64,000 nucleotides of DNA from Anaerolineae bacterium (GCA_022824465.1 JAJDZV010000004.1:682001-746000); one strand, 5' to 3'; shown: positions 24,920-34,060, numbered from the stretch's first letter. Translations and numbers: made by a program. Notes: generated by a model from the letters alone, not told the origin.

Positions 24920-25182
24920 GCGCTAATGCCCCGCTGCTTTAGCCGAGTGTTCACTTTCAGACGAGCCAGCATCCGGTTGGCGCGAATGAGATCCTCCAGT
25001 TCGCGCTCTTCATCGCAGGTCAACTCACCCTCGCCGTTTCGATCCAGCAGGTAATGCGCTCTCGCTTGCAAATCATCAGAAAACTTATAATCGAGCAGTT
25101 CTTTATCGCTTGGGTCGGAACCCAGGAAATCCGTTACTACATCAAGAACGTTTCGCACTGGCGACTTTATCATACGAGTCAC
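24916..25182 (-). CDS. Small helical partner of HNH module B, unknown function
   Basis: 88 residues, no membrane segment. The C-terminal part, LLDRNGEGELTCDEERELED followed by IRANRMLARLKVNTRLKQRG, corresponds to the end of the 134-residue partner of module A, with a 2-residue length difference. Charged and predicted helical throughout. Four-base overlap with the HNH gene indicates that the two proteins are made together. Function unknown. Confidence 0.72.
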   Translation of the reverse strand: MTRMIKSPVRNVLDVVTDFLGSDPSDKELLDYKFSDDLQARAHYLLDRNGEGELTCDEERELEDLIRANRMLARLKVNTRLKQRGISA

Positions 25183-25238
25183 TCCTTGGTCCTTACCGCA
25201 TTATACCCCGAATACGCACGTGATTCACCCAGCGCGGC

Positions 25239-25418
25239 TTACACCGTCCCCAGCGCCGAACTGAGCAGCGCCGCGATTGTGCCCGCCACAATGATCGCCA
25301 GCAGCATAGTCAGCCCCATTCGCAGCAGCTTGCGCAGCGCCGCCCGCTCGGCTGCCGTCCATTCCGCTTCGCGCTTTGGCTCGTCTGTCATTGCGTCGCC
25401 GCCCCGACTCCCGCTCAT
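25239..25418 (-). CDS. Small single-span membrane protein, unknown
   Basis: 59 residues from the ATG at 25418 or 50 from the in-frame ATG at 25391 (MTDEPKREAEWTAAERAALR). A charged N-terminus with EWTAAERAALRKLLRMG precedes one membrane helix, MLLAIIVAGTIAALLSSALG, at the very C-terminus. The layout (charged helix then tail anchor) and clean stop support a real gene, but the size makes it uncertain. Confidence 0.5.
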   Translation of the reverse strand: MSGSRGGDAMTDEPKREAEWTAAERAALRKLLRMGLTMLLAIIVAGTIAALLSSALGTV

Positions 25419-25547
25419 CTTCGATTAAACCATTTTCAGCCGCCGTCAACAATACCTCGCGAATCCGCCAAGCAAGGCAGATCCGCGCGAATGCCTGCGC
25501 GGCGCCGCCGTCAAAATGGGCAATGTTCAAGTTCGCGGCGGACAGGC

Positions 25548-25553
25548 TATAAT
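25548..25553 (+). promoter_or_regulatory. -10 element of galE
   Basis: Perfect TATAAT 27 bases before the galE ATG; a weak -35 (TTCAAG at 25526) lies 16 bases upstream. GGGAGG serves as ribosome site. Confidence 0.5.
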
Positions 25554-25579
25554 CGGCTGGCGAATGGGAGGCTCTCAGT

Positions 25580-26566
25580 ATGAAAATCCTGGTGACCGGC
25601 GGCGCCGGCTATATCGGCAGCCATGTCGTGCAAATGCTGGTTGAGCAAGGAACAGAGGTCGTCGTGCTCGACAACCTGAGCACCGGCAATCGTGGCGCGG
25701 TCCATTCCGGCGCGGCGCTGATCGTCGCCGATTTGCGCGACCGCGCGGCGCTGACGGCGGCGTTCGAGGCGCACCAGTTTCACGGCATCATGCACTTCGC
25801 CTCACACACCCTCGTGAGCGAAAGCATGCGGCAGCCATTCATGTACTTGCGCGACAATCTATATACCGTCATCAATGTGCTGGAGCAAGCCAGCCGGCAT
25901 GGCGTCAAGCGCTTTATTCTCTCGTCCACCGCCAATCTCTTCGACCAACCCCAGCGAATCCCCATTGATGAAAGCGAGGCGCTCAACCCGGGCAGCGTCT
26001 ATGGCGAAACCAAATTTATGGCTGAACGAGCGCTGACCTGGATGGATCGGCTCTATGGCATTAAATTCTGCAGTTTGCGCTACTTCAATGCCTGCGGCGC
26101 CCATCCGCAGGGGCATATCGGCGAGGCGCATGACCCCGAGTCGCATCTGATTCCGCTCGTGCTGCAAGTCGCCCTGGGCCAGCGGGATGCGATAGAAATA
26201 TACGGCGCCGACTACGATACGCCCGATGGCTCATGCATCCGCGATTATGTGCATGTCCAAGACCTGGCGCGCGCGCATATCCTGGCGCTGCAAGCCCTGG
26301 TAGATGGCGAGAGCCGCGTCTACAACCTGGGCAGCGGCAGCGGCTTCTCCGTGCTGGAAGTGGTCGAGGCGGCGCGCCAGGTCACCGGCCACGCCATTCC
26401 CACCGTTTCAGCCAAGCGGCGCCCGGGCGACCCGCCAGTCCTGATCGCCGACAGCGACAAAATCCGACGCGAACTCGGCTGGGAAACAGAATACGAAAGT
26501 CTGCGCGCGATCATCGCGACCGCCTGGAATTGGCATCGCTCGCGCCCGCATGGATTCGATTCCTGA
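25580..26566 (+). CDS. galE: UDP-glucose 4-epimerase
   Basis: Extended short-chain dehydrogenase of 328 residues that interconverts UDP-glucose and UDP-galactose. The NAD motif [11 protein letters not shown] is at residues 7-17; the active-site YGETK Tyr and Lys are near 147-151, with the Ser/Thr of SSTANLF near 124. [13 protein letters not shown] near 175 and [18 protein letters not shown] near 222 are diagnostic of GalE. It stands alone with its own promoter; UDP-galactose could serve cell-envelope glycans. Confidence 0.92.
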   Translation: MKILVTGGAGYIGSHVVQMLVEQGTEVVVLDNLSTGNRGAVHSGAALIVADLRDRAALTAAFEAHQFHGIMHFASHTLVSESMRQPFMYLRDNLYTVINVLEQASRHGVKRFILSSTANLFDQPQRIPIDESEALNPGSVYGETKFMAERALTWMDRLYGIKFCSLRYFNACGAHPQGHIGEAHDPESHLIPLVLQVALGQRDAIEIYGADYDTPDGSCIRDYVHVQDLARAHILALQALVDGESRVYNLGSGSGFSVLEVVEAARQVTGHAIPTVSAKRRPGDPPVLIADSDKIRRELGWETEYESLRAIIATAWNWHRSRPHGFDS

Positions 26567-26621
26567 GTGCGGATAATCCAGCGCGTCTTTGTATCAGCTT
26601 CTGTCATAGAAAGGAGCTGAC

Positions 26622-27503
26622 ATGACCCGCTTAGCGGCTCTAGCCGATATTCATGGCAACATGCCCGCCCTGCAAGCGGTCATCGACGACATGGCGCCCT
26701 TCAATGTCGATCAGGTCGTGGTCGCTGGCGACAGCGTGAATTGGGGTCCATTCTCGCGCCGAGTGCTGGAGACGGTCTCGGCGCGCCGCTGGCCCCTGAT
26801 TCGCGGCAACAACGAGCTCTATGCGCTCGACTACCATACCGCGCGAGCGCCGGCGCATTGGTCCAGCTTCACCATGCCCGCCTATCTCCACGAACAGCTG
26901 GGCGATCGCTGGGTGAAGGCCGCCGCCTCGCTGCCGGATTCGCTCCAGCTTCGTTTCCGCGACGCCCCGCCGATACGCGTTTTTCACGGAATTCCGGATA
27001 ACCCCTGGGTGGCGATGTATCCCAGCACTTCGACCGCGCGCATCAGTGAGTGGCTCTCGGGGGTCGCCGATGGCTTTGTCATCGCAGCCCATAGCCACGT
27101 CGCCATGGAGCGCCGCGTGGCTGGCTGGCATATCTTCAATCCGGGCTCGGTCGGCGTGCCGCTAGACGGGGTACACAGCGCCAGTTACATGATTCTCGAC
27201 GGCAGCGAACGCGGCTGGGAATTGGCTGCGCATCGCCGCGTCGAGTTTGACCTTGCGCCGCTATTTGCCGAATTCGAGCGTCAAGGCTTTCTCGCTCGCT
27301 GCGGCGTCACCGGGCATCTCGTCCTCGAGGAGCATCGCCATGCGCGCCTCCGTGTTGCGCCATATATCGCCTGGAAGCAGCGCATGTATCCGGAGCACGG
27401 CGACAGCTTCGAATTGCTCGACGAATTCCTCGCGCTGCCAGACCTTCGCCCCTATCTGCCGACTGATTACATTGGACTGACCGCCGACCTATATCGAGAC
27501 TGA
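26622..27503 (+). CDS. Calcineurin-like metallophosphoesterase
   Basis: 293 residues of the YfcE-like phosphoesterase type. Metal-binding motifs: LADIHGNMPAL near 8, VVAGDSVNWGP near 34, IRGNNELYAL near 60 (GNNE in place of GNHE, so the usual His is replaced by Asn), AHSHVAM near 151 and FNPGSVGVP near 165. The C-terminal 90 residues form an added domain of unknown function. An RBS (AAAGGAG) precedes the ATG. Substrate unknown; the GNNE change also occurs in YfcE-type relatives and need not abolish activity. Confidence 0.85.
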   Translation: MTRLAALADIHGNMPALQAVIDDMAPFNVDQVVVAGDSVNWGPFSRRVLETVSARRWPLIRGNNELYALDYHTARAPAHWSSFTMPAYLHEQLGDRWVKAAASLPDSLQLRFRDAPPIRVFHGIPDNPWVAMYPSTSTARISEWLSGVADGFVIAAHSHVAMERRVAGWHIFNPGSVGVPLDGVHSASYMILDGSERGWELAAHRRVEFDLAPLFAEFERQGFLARCGVTGHLVLEEHRHARLRVAPYIAWKQRMYPEHGDSFELLDEFLALPDLRPYLPTDYIGLTADLYRD

Positions 27504-27518
27504 AAGCCATTCCGCTGG

Positions 27519-27524
27519 TATACT
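27519..27524 (+). promoter_or_regulatory. Extended -10 element before the DUF2277 gene
   Basis: TGGTATACT, an extended -10 (TGn plus TATACT), lies 36 bases before the ATG at 27560. No clear -35. Confidence 0.45.
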
Positions 27525-27559
27525 GCGCGATGGGACCCTATCTCGACGAGGGCAAGGAC

Positions 27560-27832
27560 ATGTGCCGCAATATCCGTACGCTCTTTAACTATGACCCGCC
27601 CAGCACCGCCGACGATATGCAGGCGGCCGCGCTACAATACGTGCGCAAAATCAGCGGCTACCGAAAGCCGTCGGCGCAGAACGAAGCCGCCTTTGACCGC
27701 GCCGTAGCCGACGTGGCGCGGGCGACGGCAGACTTGTTGGCGGCATTGCGGACGAATGCTCCGCCGCGCAATCGAGACCTGGAAATAAGCCAGGCGCGGG
27801 CGCGCAACGCCAAGCGCTTCGGTCGCGTCTAA
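27560..27832 (+). CDS. DUF2277 family protein
   Basis: 90 residues from the ATG at 27560 (GAGGGCAAGGAC upstream). It begins MCRNIRTLFNYDPPSTADD, the invariant opening of DUF2277, and continues AALQYVRKISGYRKPSAQNE. The extension to an ATG at 27530 is not conserved. The family is widespread, including Actinobacteria and Chloroflexota, and uncharacterised; the conserved Cys-Arg-Asn at the start is notable. Confidence 0.87.
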   Translation: MCRNIRTLFNYDPPSTADDMQAAALQYVRKISGYRKPSAQNEAAFDRAVADVARATADLLAALRTNAPPRNRDLEISQARARNAKRFGRV

Positions 27833-27901
27833 ACAGTGTACAGCAGCCAGCCGCTGCATTAGACTAGGCGCGCTCTGGAATTGGAGCGGCGAGGAGAAAT
27901 C

Positions 27902-28939
27902 ATGGCTGAGTCCGGCGCCAGCATGCGCGCCGTCATCATGGAGCGAATCGGCAGGGCGCGCGTCCTCAAGCCGACACGGCTCCACCGGCCGAAACCAGCT
28001 CGGGGCGATGCGCTGGTCAAAATTCACGCCACATCGGTTAATCCTGCCGACCTGCACCTGCGCGGCGGACGCCTGGTCATCCGCAAGCCCTTGCCCCATA
28101 TTTTGGGTGCGGACCTGGCCGGTGAGATTGCGCAATTGGGCGACGGCGTCGACGGCTGGCAAATCGGCGACCGCGTCTGCGCCGTTTACGAGGCCCTCGG
28201 CAGCGCAGTTGATGGCGGCTACGCCGAGTATTGCGCTGTCCCAGTTTCCGAGCTCGTCAAGCTACCCGACAGCCTGGACTTCCAGTCGGCGGTGGCGGTC
28301 GGCGCATCCTTCGCCCACGCGTTCCAGGCGCTGGTGACGCAAGGCAAGTTGAAAAAAGCCGACACCGTTGTGATTCGCGGCGCAGCCGGCAGCACCGGCG
28401 CGTCGGCGGTGCAGATCGCGGCTGTACGCGGCGCTAAGGTCATCGCCATTTGCGAAGGCGATTTCGCCGCGGACCTGCACGACATCGGCGCCGATATTGT
28501 GCTGGAGGACGCCGGCGGCGACCTCGTGCGACAAGTGAAAGTGGCGACCGACGAGAAGGGCGCGAGCCTCGTCCTGCATTGCAGCGACGCGCTGGATCTG
28601 CAGGAGTCGCTTGATATGCTGGGATACGGCGGGCGTCTAGTCGTCGCCTGCGCGGTAAACAAACCAGCGGCCAAGCTGAACGCAATGGATCTTTATCTGC
28701 GGAACCTCAGCCTGCTTGGCGCCTGTGGCACGACCAAGCCGAACGACTTCGTGACGATTCTGAACGCCATGGCTAAAGGTCGATATCGCTCGCTGATAGA
28801 TGAAGTCATGCCCTTGAGTCGGGCGCGCCAGGCGCATCAGAAGCTGGAGAAAAACCCCGGCTTCGGCAAGATTGTGCTTGTGCCCGATTCGATCCTCGAG
28901 GCGCGCAAGAAACCCGACAACTGGATCCCTATCGATTAG
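27902..28939 (+). CDS. Zinc-free NAD(P)H:quinone oxidoreductase of the MDR superfamily
   Basis: 345 residues from the ATG at 27902 with GAGGAGA 4-5 bases upstream. The N-terminal GroES-like domain includes HATSVNPADLHLRGG near 45 and ILGADLAGEIAQLGDGV near 75; the nucleotide-binding fold has VIRGAAGSTGASAVQIA near 160. The cysteines that bind zinc in alcohol dehydrogenases are absent, as in quinone reductases. It ends VLVPDSILEARKK. Five bases separate it from the convergent holB stop. Confidence 0.87.
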   Translation: MAESGASMRAVIMERIGRARVLKPTRLHRPKPARGDALVKIHATSVNPADLHLRGGRLVIRKPLPHILGADLAGEIAQLGDGVDGWQIGDRVCAVYEALGSAVDGGYAEYCAVPVSELVKLPDSLDFQSAVAVGASFAHAFQALVTQGKLKKADTVVIRGAAGSTGASAVQIAAVRGAKVIAICEGDFAADLHDIGADIVLEDAGGDLVRQVKVATDEKGASLVLHCSDALDLQESLDMLGYGGRLVVACAVNKPAAKLNAMDLYLRNLSLLGACGTTKPNDFVTILNAMAKGRYRSLIDEVMPLSRARQAHQKLEKNPGFGKIVLVPDSILEARKKPDNWIPID

Positions 28940-28943
28940 CGCG

Positions 28944-29960
28944 TCAGTCGTCCAAACCCGGATAAGCGAGAAACAAGGCGTCCAGCGCCAGCCGCGGGTT
29001 GGCGTTGGTGTCGAGGGCGCGCAAACAGGCGCCGGTCGCTGCGAGCGAGGCCAGCGCTTGCCCAACGGATACGCGCCCGGCAAGCTGGCTGATTTCTTCG
29101 CGGCGGTCAATATTGCAGGGCTTGACCGGGCTATCGCAGCATTGCAGCAGCACATCGCGCCAGAAGCTCTGCCAGACTTCGAGAGCATTCCGCAGCAGCG
29201 CTTTGTCTCGCCCGGCGCCGCGGCTCAACTTGTCCGCTGACTTCAGGCGGGACAAGCGCGTTCCCGCGAGCGCCTCGCCCAGCGTTTCCAGCATGTCGTG
29301 GCGGAAAGCCAAGGGCGTCTCATCTTCCAGCGTCGATAAAGCCCAGCCAATGCGGCCGCCGCTCAAGCGCGCGAGAAGGTCCGCACGCTCTTCCTCACAG
29401 CCCCTGGCCGCGAGCCGCGTCCTAATTTGATTTTGCGGAATCGGGCGCAGGGGTATATGCTGGGCGCGGCTGCGTATGGTGGGCAAGACTCGCTCGGTCG
29501 ATGTCGCCAGCAGTATCAAGACGGCGTGCGAAGCCGGCTCTTCCAGCGTCTTGAGCAGTGCGTCTTGCGCCAGCGGCGCCGCCAATTGAATATCTTCGAT
29601 AATGGCGACACGGTAGCGCGCGCTGTAGGGTTTCAGCGCCAGCAAACGCAAGACATTGCGGATTTCATCGATCTTGAGCTGCGCCTCTGCCCCCGCCAGG
29701 ATCAGGTCCGGATGGTTGCGGCTGTCGATGGCTCGGCACGCGCGGCAACTGAAGCATGGTCGCTGGGCCGGCGCCTCCGCGACGCAGTTGAGCGCCATGG
29801 CGTACGTCAGCGCCAAGCGCGTTTTGCCCAGAGCCGGGCTGCCGGTGATCAAGTAAGCGTGGCGGTTGCGGCCGTGCAATAAAGACCGGCGCAGAAAACC
29901 GACCGCCCATTCATGCCCGATGATTCGCCAGTTTTCGGCGGCAGCCGCGACCTCATTCAT
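28944..29960 (-). CDS. holB: DNA polymerase III delta prime subunit
   Basis: 338 residues. AAA+ clamp-loader fold: Walker A GSPALGKTRLALTYA near 40; a zinc-type cysteine cluster CFSCRACRAID near 70; IIEDIQLAAPLAQDALLKTLEEP near 120; STERVLPTIRSRAQHIPLRP near 155 with the SRC-like arginine. In E. coli delta prime Walker A is degenerate; here it looks intact, which makes a short DnaX-like role possible. The -10 box lies directly before the ATG. Confidence 0.87.
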   Translation of the reverse strand: MNEVAAAAENWRIIGHEWAVGFLRRSLLHGRNRHAYLITGSPALGKTRLALTYAMALNCVAEAPAQRPCFSCRACRAIDSRNHPDLILAGAEAQLKIDEIRNVLRLLALKPYSARYRVAIIEDIQLAAPLAQDALLKTLEEPASHAVLILLATSTERVLPTIRSRAQHIPLRPIPQNQIRTRLAARGCEEERADLLARLSGGRIGWALSTLEDETPLAFRHDMLETLGEALAGTRLSRLKSADKLSRGAGRDKALLRNALEVWQSFWRDVLLQCCDSPVKPCNIDRREEISQLAGRVSVGQALASLAATGACLRALDTNANPRLALDALFLAYPGLDD

Positions 29961-29966
29961 GCGCGC

Positions 29967-29972
29967 ATTATA
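29967..29972 (-). promoter_or_regulatory. -10 element directly before holB
   Basis: TATAAT on the minus strand (29972-29967) lies 6 bases before the holB ATG (29960-29958), the distance at which transcription itself normally starts. A poor -35 (TCCCGC) is at 17 bases. If used, the mRNA would be leaderless. Confidence 0.45.
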
Positions 29973-30078
29973 CTCCGCTCGTCGTCCATGCGGGAACAGC
30001 CAGCCAAGATGACCGTGATTGGCGTAAAAGCTCTGTAAAGTCCGCGCCCGGTATCACGCAGCGCCTATGCGCTTGCCC

Positions 30079-30084
30079 TATAAT
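30079..30084 (+). promoter_or_regulatory. -10 element before the secreted PPC protein
   Basis: Perfect TATAAT 72 bases before the ATG at 30157; no good -35 at the usual distance. Confidence 0.4.
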
Positions 30085-30156
30085 TATTGTGAGACGCTGG
30101 CTAGAATGCGGGCGGCGTCGTTCACAAGCTCGTTCTATCAGACAAAGGATGGCGGC

Positions 30157-32412
30157 ATGCGACTTTCGTTTTGGCGTCTCATACTCTTGTGCTGCTCTTT
30201 GCTCTTGCTTTTCCCGCGCGTCTTGTCGCAGGCGGTTCCAGCCGTGACCATCGCGCCCGATGCCGGACTTGCGGAGCAAGCCGTCTTTGATATCGAAATC
30301 ACTGGCTTGCAGCCCGATAGCCCCTACGCCATCGAGATTCTGTTCGAGAATGAGGTGGTCTTCAAGAGCGACGAAGTCAGCGACGCCGACGGGCGGATCG
30401 CCTACCCCATCAGCAGCACCGAAGGCGACGAGCCCGGCATCTATACCCTGCAAGTCCGTGTTGACGATACGGTTGTCGCCAGCGCTGACTTTGAACTGAC
30501 GGCCGCCGCGGCCGATGAGCCGACGACCGAAAGCGAGCTCGTCGGTGAGGTGACGGTGACGCCGGAGACTGCGCCATTCGGAAGCGTCCAGGAGATCCGC
30601 GCGAGCGGCTTGGAGACGCAGACCAATTACACGCTGGAGATCATCGCCAGCGAGACACAGACGGTTGGCTATCGCCGCGTCCATACCAGCGATGACGACG
30701 GCCTGATTCAGATCGAAATCTTTGCCGAAGAAGGCGATGTCCCGGGCTTGCATGCGATAGCGATCTACGACGAAGCGGGCGAGTTGATCGCGGCCGGCGA
30801 CTTCACCATCGATGCGCCCGCGGAGCGCCAGGCGCAAGTCGAGCTCCTGCCAGCGACCATCCATGCCGGCGGATCCATTGATATTGCCGTGACCGGCTTG
30901 CAAGCCTTTGACAGCGTCACGGCGCAGATTACATCGGCGGCCGGCGTCCTTATCGACACGGACCTGGCGCGCGCTTCCAGCGACGGCGCGGTGACATTGA
31001 CCTTCAGCGCGGACGAAGACCTGGCGCCCGGCGAATATGCCGTTGACATTTTTGTCGAAGCCGAGAAGCTCGCCAGCGCAGCCCTGCAAGTCAGCCCGCC
31101 GCCGGCGCCGGTCCAAGCGACCGAAGAAGCGCCAGTGGAAGAGCCGGCAACAGCCGTTGATCCCGAGACTGAAGACAATGCCAGCGCGACCATTGAGCCA
31201 GGAGCGGCGCCGATCGGCTCGAGCCATGTGATCACGGTCAGCGGTTTGGACGCGCGCGAGACGGTTACATTTGAGGTCATGTTCGCGGGCGAGTCTGTCT
31301 ACCGCACGCAGAAGACGGCAAACGCAAGCGGCGAGACAAGCATCGAATTGGTGACCGACGCCGACGATCAGCCCGGCGATTACATCGTCACCGTGCTGCG
31401 CGACGCTGGCAATCAGCCATCGGTGGTCTTGACCGCCACGGCGAAAGAAGCTGTCGAGTATGTCACGACGACCGTCGGCGATGCCGAGATCATCGAGAGC
31501 CGCCTGTTCGACGGCGTCGCGGAATATGACTTTCAAGGCGAGGCTGGCAAGGTCGTGTTGCTCAGCGTCGCATCGTCTGACTTTGATCCAGCCTTCGGCC
31601 TGATCAACCGCGATGGCTTGCAAATCGCTTTCAACGATGACAGCCGCGGACAAAAGGACGCGATCATCGGACCGCTTACCCTGCCCTACTCCGGGCGCTA
31701 TACGCTTGAGATTACCGCGCAGCCGCTGATGATGGCGCAAGGCGCGATCGACGGCGACTTCGTCATAACAATCGCCGATGTTCGGCTGGCGCCGCTCGCC
31801 TTTGACGCGGCCACGCCTTTCGCGCTTTCCGCCGACGCGCCCGCGCGATATTTCACGCTGCCAGTAGAGACCGGTGACAGCCTCACCGTCACGGTGGATA
31901 GCGGCGGGGGGCTGGATACCGTACTGCAGGTGGCGGCGCCAAACGGGGGCGAATTCGCCTTTGACGATGACAGCGGCTCGGGATTCGACGCCGAGCTTAG
32001 CAACCTGATCTTTGACCATGCCGCGACCTATGTCCTGGTCGTTTCGAGCTTTGATAGCGGCGCCAGCGGACAGGGCACTGTGCGCGTCCGGCGCAACCCG
32101 GTGCACAATCTGGAAAGGGGCGAGACCCTGATCAGCCTGAATGACAAAGCCCTGCGCGATCTGGTCGTCTTTGACGCGGAAGAAGACGAGTACCTCATCC
32201 TAAATCTGGAGCGGCTCAGCGGCGATGTCGAAGACTTATATGTCACGGCGACGGTGGAAGGCATGGAGGTCATGTCGTACAGCACGATGGGCGTGCCGGA
32301 CGCGCTGCCACTGGCATTTGTGATGCCGATGAGCGGGCGCGTGGTGGTGACGCTTGAGAAGTTCGGTTTTGACGACGGCATCTCGCTTGAGGTGTCCTTG
32401 TCTCGACCTTAG
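30157..32412 (+). CDS. Secreted protein with four Ig-like repeats and PPC domains
   Basis: 751 residues from the ATG at 30157 (AAGGATGG upstream). A signal peptide (FWRLILLCCSLLLLFPRV) is followed by four homologous units of about 90 residues, each with a G-L-x-x...D-x-x-G...PG-x-Y pattern (for example ITGLQPDSPYAIEI, ASGLETQTNYTLEI, VTGLQAFDSVTAQI, VSGLDARETVTFEV). After an acidic Ala/Pro-rich linker between repeats 3 and 4, the C-terminal part has bacterial pre-peptidase domains: VAEYDFQGEAGKVVLLSV, FDPAFGLINRDG, SGRYTLEITA, then LDTVLQVAAPNGGEFAFDDD. It has no recognisable enzyme domain and is probably an extracellular binding protein. Confidence 0.8.
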   Translation: MRLSFWRLILLCCSLLLLFPRVLSQAVPAVTIAPDAGLAEQAVFDIEITGLQPDSPYAIEILFENEVVFKSDEVSDADGRIAYPISSTEGDEPGIYTLQVRVDDTVVASADFELTAAAADEPTTESELVGEVTVTPETAPFGSVQEIRASGLETQTNYTLEIIASETQTVGYRRVHTSDDDGLIQIEIFAEEGDVPGLHAIAIYDEAGELIAAGDFTIDAPAERQAQVELLPATIHAGGSIDIAVTGLQAFDSVTAQITSAAGVLIDTDLARASSDGAVTLTFSADEDLAPGEYAVDIFVEAEKLASAALQVSPPPAPVQATEEAPVEEPATAVDPETEDNASATIEPGAAPIGSSHVITVSGLDARETVTFEVMFAGESVYRTQKTANASGETSIELVTDADDQPGDYIVTVLRDAGNQPSVVLTATAKEAVEYVTTTVGDAEIIESRLFDGVAEYDFQGEAGKVVLLSVASSDFDPAFGLINRDGLQIAFNDDSRGQKDAIIGPLTLPYSGRYTLEITAQPLMMAQGAIDGDFVITIADVRLAPLAFDAATPFALSADAPARYFTLPVETGDSLTVTVDSGGGLDTVLQVAAPNGGEFAFDDDSGSGFDAELSNLIFDHAATYVLVVSSFDSGASGQGTVRVRRNPVHNLERGETLISLNDKALRDLVVFDAEEDEYLILNLERLSGDVEDLYVTATVEGMEVMSYSTMGVPDALPLAFVMPMSGRVVVTLEKFGFDDGISLEVSLSRP

Positions 32413-33797
32413 TAGATCTGCAAGCCGCGCGCTTCCCGCCTTCCATCGCGCCAGGCTTCTGCGCCGCTATTGTGTTGCGGCCGCTGCTTGACGCGCAAGC
32501 CGGTGAGCGCTTCCTCCTCATGGTCAGCGTAGAAGGCGTCCAGCCGCGTCTTGTATTCGGCGACAATCTGCGGACGCTCCGCAAAGCAGTTGATATTCTC
32601 GTCCGGGTCCTGGCGCCGGTCAAATAGATCGTGCGGTCCATCGGGATAGCGCCAAATCAGCTTCCAGCTTTCATCGCGGATCATGCGCAGGTCGCCGTAT
32701 TCGCCGTATCTGGTGTTGTCCCATTCGATGCTCTCGGGACGCAGCATGGCGGCGTAGGAGGATCCGGCATTCGCGTCGGCCGGCGGCTCGACCTGCGCCA
32801 ACTGGCAGATTGTGTGGAAGGCGTCGTAGTGATCGACGTATTCGTCGCGCGCCTGCGCCCGGATGCCGGGACCGGCGATAATCAGCGGCACATGCAGCGA
32901 CGCCTCATACATATTCAGGGGGCGGGTGCTGTTGCCCTTGCCGAAGAAGCCCTGATGTCCAATGGCGCAGCCGTGATCCGAGGTGTAGATGACGATGGTG
33001 TTCTCCCATTGATCGCGCGCTTGCAGGGCGCTAACCAGGCGGGCGACATTCTCATCGATTTCGCTGCAGGCGGCGTAGTAGCCGATGTAACGATCGCGCA
33101 AGTCTTGCGGGCTGAGTTCGTTGGGACCGCCTTCGTTCTTGACCCAGGGGTGCGGTTGCCAGGGCGGAATATCGCGGAAGGCGCAGTCTTGATAGCGCGC
33201 GGTCTGTCGCGGATCGTGCGTCTCCTGCGCATAAGGCGAATGGGTAGCGATAAAGCCAACGTTGAGAAAGAAGGGCTTGTCAGCCGGCGCGGAATCAAGG
33301 AATTCTATGGCGTGGTCGGTGATATGACGCGATTTGTTGCCGGAAAGCTTGAGCATATCGCCGTTGCGAATATAGGTATAGGGCGTATTATGCGCGCCCT
33401 GCCAGCCGGGCAAGCCGAAGTGATAGTCGGCGCCGCTCGGCGGCCGCTGCGATCTGCCCAGATGCCATTTCCCGCTCAAGCCGGTGTGATAACCGGCAGC
33501 TGACAAGAGGTCGAAAAGTGTTGGCGCGCCGCCCAACCAGTCGCGTTCGCCGATTTCGGGGACGGCCTCTTCCAGCCAATCGTGAATGCCCACTTGCGAC
33601 GGGGTCTTGCCCGTGAGCAGGCAAGCGCGCGCCGGCGAACAGACGGGGCTCGGCGTGAAGGCGTGTTTGAAGCGCGTGCCGGCGGCAGCCAGTGCATCCA
33701 GCGCCGGGGTCTGGACTTCCGTGTTGCCGTAGCTGCCGTTGGCCCAGGCGCCGTGGTCGTCGGTGAGAAAGAGCAGGATGTTGGGTTGCTGGCTCAT
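32409..33797 (-). CDS. Type I sulfatase, cysteine type
   Basis: 462 residues, cytoplasmic by sequence (no signal peptide). NILLFLTDDHGAWANGSYGN at the start supplies calcium ligands; the activation motif PVCSPARACLLTG has Cys53 in the C-x-P-x-R box that must be converted to formylglycine. YTSDHGCAIGHQGFFGKGN near 275 completes the metal site. The radical-SAM maturase at 20323-21621 could activate it. GCGAGGAGC precedes the ATG. The stop overlaps that of the convergent PPC gene by 4 bases. Substrate (sulfated sugar or other ester) unknown. Confidence 0.92.
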   Translation of the reverse strand: MSQQPNILLFLTDDHGAWANGSYGNTEVQTPALDALAAAGTRFKHAFTPSPVCSPARACLLTGKTPSQVGIHDWLEEAVPEIGERDWLGGAPTLFDLLSAAGYHTGLSGKWHLGRSQRPPSGADYHFGLPGWQGAHNTPYTYIRNGDMLKLSGNKSRHITDHAIEFLDSAPADKPFFLNVGFIATHSPYAQETHDPRQTARYQDCAFRDIPPWQPHPWVKNEGGPNELSPQDLRDRYIGYYAACSEIDENVARLVSALQARDQWENTIVIYTSDHGCAIGHQGFFGKGNSTRPLNMYEASLHVPLIIAGPGIRAQARDEYVDHYDAFHTICQLAQVEPPADANAGSSYAAMLRPESIEWDNTRYGEYGDLRMIRDESWKLIWRYPDGPHDLFDRRQDPDENINCFAERPQIVAEYKTRLDAFYADHEEEALTGLRVKQRPQHNSGAEAWRDGRREARGLQIY

Positions 33798-34060
33798 CTA
33801 GGCTCCTCGCATTACTCGTTCGACAAGCGTCAACATATTGTCGCGCGCCGCAAGCCGGCAGTCATCAGCGTCGGGTCGCTGGCAATTGCAGTTCTCGGCG
33901 GGCCTTACCGGCGCAGCGATTGCATAATTGCGCTCAATGGCAGGTCCGGCGATTGAAGTAGAGGATGGAAAAGGACGGAAAATGTACCGATTAAGTAGGG
34001 AGAATGGCCATTGGATGTATGACTTTTTTGGGCAGAATGCGGTTCCCGCGCCCCGCTCTA

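Noticed and set aside
29968..32106. A 712-codon open frame on the minus strand opposite the PPC protein
   Set aside because: Composition (Arg/Asp/Gly-rich, no domain) and the convincing signal peptide and repeats on the plus strand show it is a shadow.
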